Source: CAIODY01 sp046051225
GTDB taxonomy: Bacteria > Bacteroidota > Bacteroidia > Chitinophagales > CAIODY01
Assembly: GCA_046051225.1 (NCBI GenBank)
Contig: JBJOOR010000001.1
Location: 1 to 64,000 of the forward strand
Length of the DNA stretch: 64,000 nt
Direction of reading: 5' to 3'
Position 1 is the stretch's first letter. Each line of letters opens with the position of its first letter. The position numbers and the translations under genes were made by a program. Positions 35,243 through 44,690 of the stretch are shown piece after piece. Under the pieces are notes generated by a model. That model ran no database searches, was not told the origin of the DNA, and saw nothing but the letters and a program-made list of their open reading frames with translations.

Positions 35243-36559
35243 ATGTTTAAGTCAATAAAAAAAACATTTTCCTTATCGGTTTGTATATTATTTGTTGTTA
35301 TCTCAATTTATACAACATTCAATATTTCATTATGGAAAACTAAAGGTGGCATACTTAATTGGGATATGGGCTGCTATCATTTATACCTTCCTGCTACATT
35401 TATAAATCATGATTTATCGCAGCTTCAATTTTATCCAAAAATAGATTCAACTTATTGTTTAAATAACGGAAGTAGATGGTGGGGAATTCATGAACACCCT
35501 ATCACTCATAAAAAAATAATAAAATATACCTATGGCGTTGCATTGCTAGAAGCACCGCTTTTTTTTGTTGCAAATTGCTACTGTAAAATATCGGACTACA
35601 AACTCAATGATGGCTATTCGCCGCCCTATCAATTAATGGTTTGTTTTAGTACTATTTTGTTTTGTTTTTTGGGCTTATTGTTGATTAGAAATTTTCTTCA
35701 ATTTTTTTTCGATGATATAGCAATTGCAATTTCGCTTTTAGTAATTTCTGTTGGTACAAATTTGTTTTTTTATACGACAATAGAACCTGGATTAAGCCAC
35801 ATCTATTTATTTTTTCTGTACGCTTTAATAATAAATTTGTCGTGGAAATCGACACTTAATTTTACTTGCAAAAATGCTATTCTTATAGGATTTGCAATTG
35901 GATTAACCACTTTAATAAGACCGATTGATTTTACAATAATGATATTCCCATTGTTTTTTATTCTAAAAAACTCGAACTTAAAATCTACATTGATTTGGAA
36001 AAAAATAGGAGTAGCGTCAATATTTGTATTTATTCCAATATTCATTCAGATGCTTTATTGGAAAACAACTACAGGTTGTTGGATTTATTACTCTTACCAA
36101 AATGAGGGATTTAATTTTACTGATCCTCATTTAAAAGATGGGTATTTTAGTTTCCAAAAAGGATGGTTTGTTTATACACCATTAGCATTTTTTGGATTTT
36201 TAGGAATTGCAATTATTCTAAAAAATAAAATACAAAAATTTTATGTATTGCCTGTTATCTTATTTTTTTGTATTGCTAGCTATATTACTTTTAGTTGGTA
36301 CGATTGGGCTTATGCAGGAAGTTTCGGATGCAGGGCAATGGTTCAAACTTATGCTGTATTAGCATTTCCATTAGCATCTTTAACGCAATATATTTTATCA
36401 AAAAAAATAAAATTTTTGCTACTGATGTATGCCATAATAATTTTGCTAGGCACTACACTAAATTTATTTCAAACTTTACAATATTACAGAGGCATTTTTT
36501 CGGTAGATAAAATGGATAGGGCTTTGTACATAGAAATTTTTGGGAAGCTAAAAAAATAA
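35243..36559 (+). CDS. Polytopic membrane protein, GT-C glycosyltransferase-like
   Basis: The 438-aa protein has about ten TM helices and a first periplasmic loop with WDMGCYHLYLP. The segment GLTTLIRPIDF contains the L-x-R-P element seen in many GT-C-fold mannosyl/arabinosyl-type transferases. Such enzymes use polyprenyl-phosphate sugars on the outer face of the inner membrane. No acceptor can be named. It converges with the PBP1A gene with 0 nt between stops. Confidence 0.6.
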   Translation: MFKSIKKTFSLSVCILFVVISIYTTFNISLWKTKGGILNWDMGCYHLYLPATFINHDLSQLQFYPKIDSTYCLNNGSRWWGIHEHPITHKKIIKYTYGVALLEAPLFFVANCYCKISDYKLNDGYSPPYQLMVCFSTILFCFLGLLLIRNFLQFFFDDIAIAISLLVISVGTNLFFYTTIEPGLSHIYLFFLYALIINLSWKSTLNFTCKNAILIGFAIGLTTLIRPIDFTIMIFPLFFILKNSNLKSTLIWKKIGVASIFVFIPIFIQMLYWKTTTGCWIYYSYQNEGFNFTDPHLKDGYFSFQKGWFVYTPLAFFGFLGIAIILKNKIQKFYVLPVILFFCIASYITFSWYDWAYAGSFGCRAMVQTYAVLAFPLASLTQYILSKKIKFLLLMYAIIILLGTTLNLFQTLQYYRGIFSVDKMDRALYIEIFGKLKK

Positions 36560-38800
36560 TTAATACTCTTCCCCATTATAATCATCGCCGCTATTACTGC
36601 CACCGCCGCCGCCATGTGTTCCGCCGCCTTCTTCGGTTGGTTTAGTTGAGCCACCTTTATAATTACCGCAATCCATTTCAATGGTAAGTTCATGTTCGGG
36701 TTCGGGAAATGCAGCATCAGGGTCAAGTTTTAACGATTTATCAGCATACGCTTTTTTGAAAAAATTACCCCAAATTGGTAAAGCTGCCGAAGCACCTTGC
36801 CCATAAGCCATACTATAAAAATGTAAAAATGGATCATCGCATCCAACCCATACACCGCCTACCAATTCAGGCGTCATGCCCATAAACCATGCATCTGTAT
36901 GTCCGTTTGTAGTGCCTGTTTTACCGGCCAAAGCACAAGTTAATCCATAGCTATTTAATCGCATGGCTGTGCCTCGTTGCACTACACCTTGCAGCATTCG
37001 GCTCATTACATAAGCTGTTTGGTCGCTGATTACTTCGGTTTGTTGTGGCACAAATTCTTTAATCACATTGCCATATTTATCTTCAATTCGGGTTATATAA
37101 ATTGGCTTAGATGTAAAGCCTTTATTAGCAAAAGTGCTGTAAGCCCCAACCATTTCAAACACAGATATATCAGGTGTTCCAAGGCAAATACTTGGGAATG
37201 GGTCGATAGTAGAAGTGATACCCATTTTATGTGCCATTTCAACTACAGGTCGGGGTCCAATTTGTTTCATTAAATAAGCTGTAATACAATTTGTTGAACG
37301 AGCTAAACCTGTCATTAAAGTTTGGCTACCACCATATTTTCCATCCGAATTTTTTGGTGTCCAATTGTTATAAGCTGTAAATACAACAGGCTGATTAGGC
37401 ACTGACATACATGGCGACCAACCATTATCAATAGCTACGGTATATACAAATGGTTTAAACGTTGAACCAATTTGCCGTTTTGTATTAACGTTTACATGGT
37501 CTAATTGAAAATATTTATGATTAATGCCACCTACCCATGCACGAATTTCACCCGTTTTTGCATCCATCACCATAAAGCCAGTTTGTAAAAACAAGCGATG
37601 ATAAATAATAGAATCCCAAGGGCTCATAATCGTATCTCGTTCGCCAGCCCAAGTAAATACTTTCATTTTAATATGGCGCTGAAATTCGGTTTTTATATCT
37701 TCCTCATTCATGCCTTGTTCTTTAAGCATTCTGTATCTATCGCTAGATTTTAGCGCTGCCATAAATTCATGTTCGTGCCCTTCAAACGGATTTTTATTTT
37801 TGAATTGAGCAAAAAATAGTTTTTGATGGTCGCTTAAATGCTTTGTTACAGCCTCTTCGGCGTAGGTTTGCATTTTACTATTAATGGTGGTATAAACTCT
37901 TAAACCGTCTTTGTACAAATCGTAATAACTACCATCAGATTTTGGATTTTCTTTAATCCATTTTTGTAAATCTAATCTTAAATATTCTCTAAAATATGGT
38001 GCTAATCCTTCGTTGTGGGTAGATTTATTGTAGGTTAATACAATTGGTTTTGTTTTTAATTTTTCATACTCTTCTTGCTTTAAATAATTGTATTTAACCA
38101 TTTGCAGCAATACAGTATTTCTTCTTATCAATGCATAATCCATGTGTACTCTTGGATTATATTTTGAAGGCGATTTAAGCATACCAATTAATACGGCAGC
38201 TTCTTCGGCTTTTAATGAATCTACGGGTTTGCTAAAAAATGTTTGTGCTGCGGTTTTTATGCCATAGGCATTTTCACTAAATGGAACAGTGTTGAGGTAT
38301 AAACTTAATATTTCGGTTTTAGTATATTTCCTCTCTAATCTAATGGCAATGATCCATTCACGAAGTTTATCAAACGGTAAAAGCCATTTAATTTTATGCC
38401 TTTTAAATAAATTTTTGGCTAGCTGCTGGGTTAATGTACTAGCACCGCCATCTTTTCCTAATCCAAAAATAGCTCGTGAAAGCGCTTTTACATCTATGCC
38501 ACTATGCTCTTCAAATCGCACATCTTCGGTGGCTTTTAAAGCATTTTTTACATTGTCGTTTAGTTCACTTAAGGTAGCCGTGGTTCGGTTTTCATCTAAA
38601 TAATATCTACCCAAGGTAAGCCCATCGCTTGATATCACTTCGGTAGCTAATGCACTTTTAGGATTTTCTATCTCTTGCCAATCGGGCATTTTGCCAAACA
38701 AGCCAAAATTTACTGCAATAATAATTAGTATGAATAGCAAGATGGCGCCTGCATAACTCATCCAAAAATATTTGATGTATTTTTTTATATCTGAATTCAT
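36560..38800 (-). CDS. Penicillin-binding protein 1A
   Basis: The 746-aa bifunctional murein synthase has one N-terminal TM helix (~15-35). The GT51 glycosyltransferase domain has EDVRFEEHSGID with the catalytic Glu, and GASTLTQQLAKN. The transpeptidase domain has the three active-site motifs: GSTFKPF (SxxK), STNCITAY (SxN) and GKTGTTNG (KTG). The C-terminus is a Gly-rich tail. It polymerises and cross-links peptidoglycan. All catalytic motifs are intact. Symbol not assigned because the paralogue cannot be told. Confidence 0.93.
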   Translation of the reverse strand: MNSDIKKYIKYFWMSYAGAILLFILIIIAVNFGLFGKMPDWQEIENPKSALATEVISSDGLTLGRYYLDENRTTATLSELNDNVKNALKATEDVRFEEHSGIDVKALSRAIFGLGKDGGASTLTQQLAKNLFKRHKIKWLLPFDKLREWIIAIRLERKYTKTEILSLYLNTVPFSENAYGIKTAAQTFFSKPVDSLKAEEAAVLIGMLKSPSKYNPRVHMDYALIRRNTVLLQMVKYNYLKQEEYEKLKTKPIVLTYNKSTHNEGLAPYFREYLRLDLQKWIKENPKSDGSYYDLYKDGLRVYTTINSKMQTYAEEAVTKHLSDHQKLFFAQFKNKNPFEGHEHEFMAALKSSDRYRMLKEQGMNEEDIKTEFQRHIKMKVFTWAGERDTIMSPWDSIIYHRLFLQTGFMVMDAKTGEIRAWVGGINHKYFQLDHVNVNTKRQIGSTFKPFVYTVAIDNGWSPCMSVPNQPVVFTAYNNWTPKNSDGKYGGSQTLMTGLARSTNCITAYLMKQIGPRPVVEMAHKMGITSTIDPFPSICLGTPDISVFEMVGAYSTFANKGFTSKPIYITRIEDKYGNVIKEFVPQQTEVISDQTAYVMSRMLQGVVQRGTAMRLNSYGLTCALAGKTGTTNGHTDAWFMGMTPELVGGVWVGCDDPFLHFYSMAYGQGASAALPIWGNFFKKAYADKSLKLDPDAAFPEPEHELTIEMDCGNYKGGSTKPTEEGGGTHGGGGGSNSGDDYNGEEY

Positions 38801-38859
38801 CTGAAAAATTTATATGCAAATGTAATTTTCTTTTATTGCTGCAATGATGAAACTCAAAA

Positions 38860-39759
38860 TTACTTTTTTTGTTTTATCAATTTATCGCCCGTGTTTACTA
38901 AAGCTACGCCTGTAAAAATTAAGATGGCAGAAATAATTTTTATACTTGAAAAATGCTCTTTACCAAAAGCTAAACTTACCGATGCGGCTACTAATGGCTG
39001 CAAATAAATATAAATGCCTACTACCGATGCCGAGGCATGTTTTAATGCTATATTATTTAATAAATACACAAAAAATGTAGCTCCAATTACTACACTTGCA
39101 ACTGCCATCCACACATTAAAAGTAAAAGTATGCCACTCGATTTTTGTAAATTGATAAATGCCTGTAGGCAATACAAATATAAAGCCTAGCGCAAATATCC
39201 AAAGCACCACCGTTAAGGGATGATACTTGCGCATTAATGGTTTTACCATTACTAAATATAAAGCAAAACAAATGGCATTAAGCAATACCAATGAATCGCC
39301 TAGCACCGTATTAGTGCCCGATGTAAGTTCTTTTCCAAACAAAATTAAAGTGGCTGCGCCTAATGCACCCAATACAATACCTATTGTTTTTAAAATGCTG
39401 GGTGGTTCTTTGGCGATAATTCTGGATAGTATTAAAACAAGTATGGGCGTAGCAATCATTATCAACGAGCCATGAATAGGGGTAGTATACTTTATACCTT
39501 CAAAAAATAAAGTTTGATTAAGATAAACGCCAAAAACAGCACACAACAATAGTTTGCCTAAATCGGCTTTGTTTACTCGTTGCCTAATAAATGCACGATG
39601 CACTAAAAAAAATAAAACTGTTGAAACACCCACCCTAAGTATGATAAATGCCAAGGGTTGCACATATTGAGGCATTACCGATTTAGCAATAGTAAAATTA
39701 ACACCGTATATAATGTTAACTAATAAAAGCGGAATATGTACTTTAAATAAATTTTTCAA
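38860..39759 (-). CDS. EamA/DMT-family transporter
   Basis: A 299-aa protein with ten TM helices in two five-helix EamA repeats (first: IYGVNFTIAKSVMP...; second: LLNAICFALYLVMVKPLM...). The C-terminal half ends with the typical YLQPLVAASVSLAFG and a short basic tail. Members export amino acids, nucleotide sugars or other metabolites; the substrate is unknown. It lies 59 nt upstream of the PBP1A gene on the same strand. Confidence 0.88.
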   Translation of the reverse strand: MKNLFKVHIPLLLVNIIYGVNFTIAKSVMPQYVQPLAFIILRVGVSTVLFFLVHRAFIRQRVNKADLGKLLLCAVFGVYLNQTLFFEGIKYTTPIHGSLIMIATPILVLILSRIIAKEPPSILKTIGIVLGALGAATLILFGKELTSGTNTVLGDSLVLLNAICFALYLVMVKPLMRKYHPLTVVLWIFALGFIFVLPTGIYQFTKIEWHTFTFNVWMAVASVVIGATFFVYLLNNIALKHASASVVGIYIYLQPLVAASVSLAFGKEHFSSIKIISAILIFTGVALVNTGDKLIKQKK

Positions 39760-39803
39760 TGCTTTGCAAAGATAACTCTATTGATTATTAAAATTAAATA
39801 GAA

Positions 39804-39831
39804 TTAACGATAACAACCAATAACGAATAGC
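39804..39831. repeat. Weak 7-nt-periodic tract
   Basis: TTAACGA, TAACAAC, CAATAAC, GAATAGC in register; a marginal member of the period-7 class. The surrounding 200-nt gap holds nothing else. Confidence 0.3.
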
Positions 39832-39961
39832 AGGCATAAAGAGTATTGGGGCAAATAAAACTTTATGCAATCATTTAGAAAGGAATAACATATATCACCA
39901 TTGATTTATACAATGCTGTTTTTTGTAAAAACAATATTATCAAAAAAAAAGATAGATGTAT

Positions 39962-41131
39962 TTACAATACCTGCAAAATAGCACACTTCAAGTAATTGGT
40001 TTCTTTAATATTCCATATTAAAGGATGATCGGGCGATTGAGAATTAAATGCAACTTGTCGCACCAATCTTCCAGCATCGCTTGCTGCATCTGTAATTACT
40101 TGCTTAAACTCTTCGGTATAAATAAAATGACTACAACTACTACTCACCAAATAACCACCAGGTTTTGTAAGTTGTATGCCTCTTAAATTAATCTCTTTAT
40201 AGCCCTTTAATGCCTTTTCAAAATTGCTTCGGCTTTTGGTAAATGCAGGTGGGTCGAGCAATACAACATCATATTTCTGTTTGTTTGCTACTCTTTTTTT
40301 CAAATCATCAAATACATTGGCTTCGGTAAACTTGCATTGTGTAAAATTATTTAAGGCTGCATTAGCGTTGCATTGTGCCACAGCATCGACCGAAATATCA
40401 ATACCTTCTACATCAGCAGCGCCAAACTTAGCAGCATACATGCTAAATGAGCCTGTATAACTGCAAGCATCTAACACAGTTGCATCTTTTACAAACGGTT
40501 GTAATGCTAATCTGTTGCGGCGTTGGTCATGAAAAAAACCTGTCTTTTGTCCGTTAGCCACATCTACCCAAAATTTTATTCCATCTTGGTTCATCACAAA
40601 CTTGGTATCAAATTTTTGTTTCAAAAACCCAGTTTGTTGTTTCATCCCTTCCAATTCTCTTACCGATGCATCATTACGTTCATAAATTTTTTCGGTTTGA
40701 AATATTTCAGCAAGAATATTTACAATTTCCAATTTCCATTTATCAATACCCAATGCTAAAGTTTGAATTACAATTACATCCTCAAATTTATCAACCACCA
40801 AAGCTGGTAAGCCATCAGCTTCGCCAAATACCACACGACAATTTTTATTGTAACCAATCTGTTGACGATAATTCCAAGCAGCCTGAATTTTTTGTTTGAA
40901 AAAATTGGCATCAATTATCTCATCTTTTTTACGAGATAAAATTCTTACCACAATTTGTGATTGGTCATTAATATAACCCTTGCCTAAAAAATGTTGATGA
41001 TGGTCGTACACCTCTACAATATCACCATTTACATATTCGCCATCAATTTTAGCAATTTCATTATTATATACCCATGGATGTCCGCCACTTATTCTACCAT
41101 GTTTTTTGGGTTGAAGAATTATTTTTGTCAT
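39962..41131 (-). CDS. Class I SAM-dependent 23S rRNA methyltransferase, RlmI family
   Basis: The 389-aa protein starts with a PUA domain (HGRISGGHPWVYNNEIAKI). A central EEHEA-like domain follows, then a Rossmann methyltransferase with VLDACSYTGSFSMYAAK as the SAM-binding motif, LLDPPAFTKS as the catalytic DPPAF-type motif and SSCSHF. This is the YccW/RlmI architecture; E. coli RlmI makes m5C1962 in 23S rRNA. It starts 83 nt after rplS (minus strand) behind a terminator. Confidence 0.88.
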   Translation of the reverse strand: MTKIILQPKKHGRISGGHPWVYNNEIAKIDGEYVNGDIVEVYDHHQHFLGKGYINDQSQIVVRILSRKKDEIIDANFFKQKIQAAWNYRQQIGYNKNCRVVFGEADGLPALVVDKFEDVIVIQTLALGIDKWKLEIVNILAEIFQTEKIYERNDASVRELEGMKQQTGFLKQKFDTKFVMNQDGIKFWVDVANGQKTGFFHDQRRNRLALQPFVKDATVLDACSYTGSFSMYAAKFGAADVEGIDISVDAVAQCNANAALNNFTQCKFTEANVFDDLKKRVANKQKYDVVLLDPPAFTKSRSNFEKALKGYKEINLRGIQLTKPGGYLVSSSCSHFIYTEEFKQVITDAASDAGRLVRQVAFNSQSPDHPLIWNIKETNYLKCAILQVL

Positions 41132-41157
41132 TTGATTTAATTTATATTTAAAATTAA

Positions 41158-41193
41158 AAACGGCTATTCGGAAAATACTCCAAATAGCCGTTT
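41158..41193 (-). terminator. Terminator after rplS
   Basis: 11-bp perfect stem AAACGGCTATT / AATAGCCGTTT with a 14-nt loop whose GGA and TCC can pair further, flanked by A/T runs. It separates rplS from the downstream methyltransferase. Confidence 0.85.
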
Positions 41194-41213
41194 AATTATT
41201 TAGTTATTAAAAA

Positions 41214-41555
41214 TTAAGCCTCTACAATACGAGCAGCTTTACCTCTTAATTTACGCAAGTAGAATATACGAGCACGGCGAACTTTACCACGTTTGTTTAA
41301 AACAATAGTTTCAATACTTGGCGCATGAACAGGAAAAATACGTTCAACACCAATACCATCAGAAATTTTACGAATTGTAAAAGTTTCGGTAGCGCCATTG
41401 CCACGGCGTTGAATTACATCGCCTTTAAATGACTGTAAACGGCTTTTATCACCCTCTACAATTTTATAGGTAACAGTAATATTATCACCAGCTTTAAAGC
41501 TTACGTATTCTTTTTTAGTTACTAATTGTTCGTTTACGAATTTAATTGCGTCCAT
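41214..41555 (-). CDS. rplS: 50S ribosomal protein L19
   Basis: The 113-aa protein is a normal-length L19 with FKAGDNITVTYKIVEGDKSR, FKGDVIQRRGNG, ERIFPVHAPSIETI and the basic C-terminus VRRARIFYLRKLRGKAARI. L19 sits at the 30S-50S interface. It is a single-gene transcript with a good promoter at 41579-41608 and its own terminator. Confidence 0.97.
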   Translation of the reverse strand: MDAIKFVNEQLVTKKEYVSFKAGDNITVTYKIVEGDKSRLQSFKGDVIQRRGNGATETFTIRKISDGIGVERIFPVHAPSIETIVLNKRGKVRRARIFYLRKLRGKAARIVEA

Positions 41556-41578
41556 TTCTCTTATTTTTTTTGGGAGTG

Positions 41579-41608
41579 CAAATGTATAAGAATAATTTTA
41601 CTTGTCAA
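41579..41608 (-). promoter_or_regulatory. rplS promoter
   Basis: On the minus strand TTGACA (41603-41608) and TACATTTG (41579-41586) are 16 nt apart, matching the Bacteroidota -33 and TAnnTTTG -7 boxes, ~24 nt upstream of the start codon. Confidence 0.65.
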
Positions 41609-41639
41609 AATGTTTTTTTAAATAAAAAAACTCTAGCTG

Positions 41640-41671
41640 TTTGGGAAGCAGGATGATAAGCATTTTCTTTG
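41640..41671 (+). promoter_or_regulatory. Probable promoter of the purine nucleoside phosphorylase gene
   Basis: TTTG at 41640-41643 and TTTCTTTG at 41664-41671, 20 nt apart, resemble -33 and -7 boxes (the -7 box deviates in its second base). Confidence 0.4.
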
Positions 41672-41690
41672 CACCTCAATTTTAAAAAAA

Positions 41691-42515
41691 ATGGAAAATA
41701 TTATCGAAAAAACAAACGAAACAGTAGCATTTATCAACACTAAAATAAATGGGTTTAATGCTGATTATGGTATTGTATTGGGTAGTGGCTTGGGTGGATT
41801 GATAAACGAAATAAAGATTCTACACGAATTAAAATATGCTGATATTCCTAACTTCCCTCTAAGCACCGTAATTGGGCATAGTGGTAAATTAATATTCGGA
41901 ACCATTGGTGCAAAAAAAGTGGTAGCCATGAGTGGTAGATTTCATTACTACGAAGGTTACAGCATGAATCAAGTTGCTTTTCCTATTAGAGTGATGAAAT
42001 TTTTAGGTATAAAAAAATTGTTTTTAAGCAATGCGGCTGGCGGTTTAAACCCCAAACAACAAGTGGGCGATTTGATGATTATTAAAGACCACATTAGTCT
42101 TTTACCAACCAATCCATTGATGGGGAAAAATATTGATGAATTAGGCACTCGTTTTCCTGACATGAGTGAGCCTTATGATAAAACGATGATTGAAAAAGCA
42201 TTGGCAATTGCTACAGAAAATAATTTTAGATGTAGCATTGGCAATTATGTTGGCGTTACAGGTCCATGCTTCGAAAGCCCTGCCGAGTATAGATATATGC
42301 ATATAATTGGTGGCGATGCTGTTGGCATGAGTACTGTACCCGAAGTGATTGCTGCCCGGCACATGCTGCTGCCCGTTTTTGCCATTTCGGTAATTACAGA
42401 TTTGGGTGTAACAGATGTGCCAGTAAAAATTACACATGCAGAAGTGATAAAAGCTGCCAATGAAGCCGAAACAAAATTTACCGTAATTATTAAACGATTG
42501 ATTATTGAAGATTAG
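41691..42515 (+). CDS. punA: Purine-nucleoside phosphorylase
   Basis: The 274-aa enzyme matches the trimeric PNP family: GIVLGSGLGGL (phosphate loop), GHSGKL, SGRFHYYEGY, LFLSNAAGGLNP, GVTGPCFESPAEYR and DAVGMSTVPEVIAARH. It splits inosine/guanosine with phosphate for purine salvage. It ends in a 4-nt overlap with a convergent thioesterase gene. Confidence 0.94.
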   Translation: MENIIEKTNETVAFINTKINGFNADYGIVLGSGLGGLINEIKILHELKYADIPNFPLSTVIGHSGKLIFGTIGAKKVVAMSGRFHYYEGYSMNQVAFPIRVMKFLGIKKLFLSNAAGGLNPKQQVGDLMIIKDHISLLPTNPLMGKNIDELGTRFPDMSEPYDKTMIEKALAIATENNFRCSIGNYVGVTGPCFESPAEYRYMHIIGGDAVGMSTVPEVIAARHMLLPVFAISVITDLGVTDVPVKITHAEVIKAANEAETKFTVIIKRLIIED

Positions 42516-42931
42516 GAGTTGATAATTTCTACAAATTCATTAGGTACATTTTCAGTTTTTCTTTGCTTATAATTAAAACATACCATTCCTGTTTTTACAA
42601 TTGCAATGTCGCTGCTTTGCTTGGTAATTTTATACCAAATATCAAAACTTTTTGTTGATAAATCATTTACTGCAATTTCAAACAATAGCTCATCGTTATA
42701 AAAACTTTCACCTTTGTATTGTATGGCCACATCACCCATTATTACAGATGTATTAAAGAAGTTGATTTCATTGGCGTTCATACTATTAAAAAATCTTACA
42801 CGGGCTTCATGAATCATTGAAAGCAAAGCATCATTACCTAAATGACCGCCATAATTAATATCCGTAATTCTTACATTCATAGTAGTTGTAAAAATTACTT
42901 TTTCTGGAAAATCTAATTTTATTCTTGCCAT
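42512..42931 (-). CDS. Acyl-CoA thioesterase, 4HBT/hotdog family
   Basis: A 139-aa single-hotdog protein with VRITDINYGGHLGNDALLSM, matching the YbgC/FadM type active-site helix with its Asp/Asn-Gly-His pattern. The beta sheet follows (DVAIQYKGESFYNDELLFEI). It probably hydrolyses acyl- or hydroxybenzoyl-CoA esters. It is 1 nt after the barrel protein start, so it may be read upstream of it as one transcript. Confidence 0.82.
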   Translation of the reverse strand: MARIKLDFPEKVIFTTTMNVRITDINYGGHLGNDALLSMIHEARVRFFNSMNANEINFFNTSVIMGDVAIQYKGESFYNDELLFEIAVNDLSTKSFDIWYKITKQSSDIAIVKTGMVCFNYKQRKTENVPNEFVEIINS

Positions 42932-42932
42932 A

Positions 42933-44666
42933 TTAATACTTAAATATTACTCCCAACATTGCATTTAATCCAAATGATTTATAGCCGTAAAATGTTTGAT
43001 ATTGCTGGTTTAAAATATTGTTTACTTGTACAAATCCCGAAATGTATTTGGTGTAATTATAGGTAGCTCCCAAACTTATATCTAATGGCAAATCGCCTTT
43101 AATAGCAACGGTTTTAGTACCTAATAGTGTTTTAGGTTGTTGCCAAGTAGTTGCCGATGCTTGAACTTTTATTTTATCAGCAATTTTATACGAACCATTC
43201 AGCATTAATTTGATTGGCGGAAAATTCCAAGCCGTAATATCCTTACTTAATTTATAAAAATTATAGTAATCAAATGCTGCCGATAATTTTAATTTTTCAT
43301 TTTGATTATAAGAAATATCTGAATGGAAATTAAGAATAGTGGCTTCATCTATGTATTTCATCGTTAGTTCGCCGCCACGAACCGAATCATTATTTACAAA
43401 CAATCCTAAATGCTGATAATACAATCGAGTGAATTTAGCATTGTACGAAATGCGTTTTTTATCAGTGCCTTTTACACCCATATAACTATCCTGCGAATAG
43501 GTATTTTGCAAATCGGTATAACTTAAATGCGAACATTGATTTAGCAGATTTAAGTACGAATTTTTTTGTACCCAACCTTTCCATCCTGTATAAAATATTA
43601 AGTAATTTTCAATCAATGGTTTTGTACTTTCATAATGAGGCATTAATACAAATACACCTTCGGTAAAGCTAGCATTTAAGCCTAATTCAGTACTCCATGT
43701 TTTTCTATTGAATTTATAAAATGGATTGATGGTTAATAAATTATTTGGTTGTTTTGGTGCATGAATAGTAACAAATGTTTCGGGCAAAAGTGTTTGCTTA
43801 GTTGATACATAAGGATAATTAAAATGGGTAAACATATCGGCAATGCTTAGCTCACTCCAATTCCAATTTATATTCACAATAATCTGGTCGTTTGATTTTA
43901 ATCTTTTTGATAATTGATTATTAAAATTAAATCCAGCTTCCGATAAATTTTTTGTTCCGTTTAAATCGGTAAATAATTTTTCGCCATTAAAACTTCTACT
44001 TAAATAATATGGATTCACATTGCTTTTCCATTCAAATGGCAATTTTAAATCGCTGGTGTTTTGCAAATTTACATCTGCCGATATTTTGTTAAAATGATAA
44101 CGCATTACACTATCTGATGATGTTCCTAAAACCTCCATGGCATAAGCAGTTCGCTTACTATTTTCATATTTTACATTGCCCGTAGCCGAAAACTTTTTTG
44201 AATATAATGTGCCGAATAATGTAAAAGCAGTTTGGCGTATAGCTCTCGATTTTATATCATTACTATGTGCACCATAATTAAAAATTTCGCCACCATAATT
44301 AAAGTTTTTATTTTTTGTATTGGTATAAATCAAATCAATATATGGCGAATAATAATTGCCAATTCCAATTTTTGCATACACACTTGGCAGCTCTTCCTTG
44401 TTGTAATCTTTGGGCATAGCAGCAGGTTTTAGGCTTGGTGCTGTGTATGGAATTTCCATCAACTTAGCAGGCACATCGTAGCTTACAGGCTGTTTCTCGG
44501 TTTTGTTTTTTTCTATTTGTGGCACAAACGAAATCTTAACCGCATCAGCCAAAATGGGTTGATAGGGTTTGATGATATCAATCTCTTGCGATTTAATTTC
44601 ATCTTCTTGCGCCGATGCAAATTTTGCAATAGCCAACATCATTATTATTAAATATATTTTCTTCAT
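42933..44666 (-). CDS. Outer-membrane beta-barrel protein, TonB-dependent receptor-like
   Basis: The 577-aa protein has a signal peptide (IIMMLAIAKFASAQ), a short N-terminal region with no plug domain, and then alternating strands (SVYAKIGIGNYYSPYIDLIY, FNYGGEIFNYGAHS). It ends in SFGLNAMLGVIFKY, whose terminal aromatic residue marks an outer-membrane barrel. The lack of a plug suggests a porin-like or scaffold barrel. It follows a 1021-aa TPR gene by 24 nt; this pairing recurs in Bacteroidota. Role unknown. Confidence 0.75.
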   Translation of the reverse strand: MKKIYLIIMMLAIAKFASAQEDEIKSQEIDIIKPYQPILADAVKISFVPQIEKNKTEKQPVSYDVPAKLMEIPYTAPSLKPAAMPKDYNKEELPSVYAKIGIGNYYSPYIDLIYTNTKNKNFNYGGEIFNYGAHSNDIKSRAIRQTAFTLFGTLYSKKFSATGNVKYENSKRTAYAMEVLGTSSDSVMRYHFNKISADVNLQNTSDLKLPFEWKSNVNPYYLSRSFNGEKLFTDLNGTKNLSEAGFNFNNQLSKRLKSNDQIIVNINWNWSELSIADMFTHFNYPYVSTKQTLLPETFVTIHAPKQPNNLLTINPFYKFNRKTWSTELGLNASFTEGVFVLMPHYESTKPLIENYLIFYTGWKGWVQKNSYLNLLNQCSHLSYTDLQNTYSQDSYMGVKGTDKKRISYNAKFTRLYYQHLGLFVNNDSVRGGELTMKYIDEATILNFHSDISYNQNEKLKLSAAFDYYNFYKLSKDITAWNFPPIKLMLNGSYKIADKIKVQASATTWQQPKTLLGTKTVAIKGDLPLDISLGATYNYTKYISGFVQVNNILNQQYQTFYGYKSFGLNAMLGVIFKY

Positions 44667-44690
44667 TTCTATTATTTTATTGATAGCCTA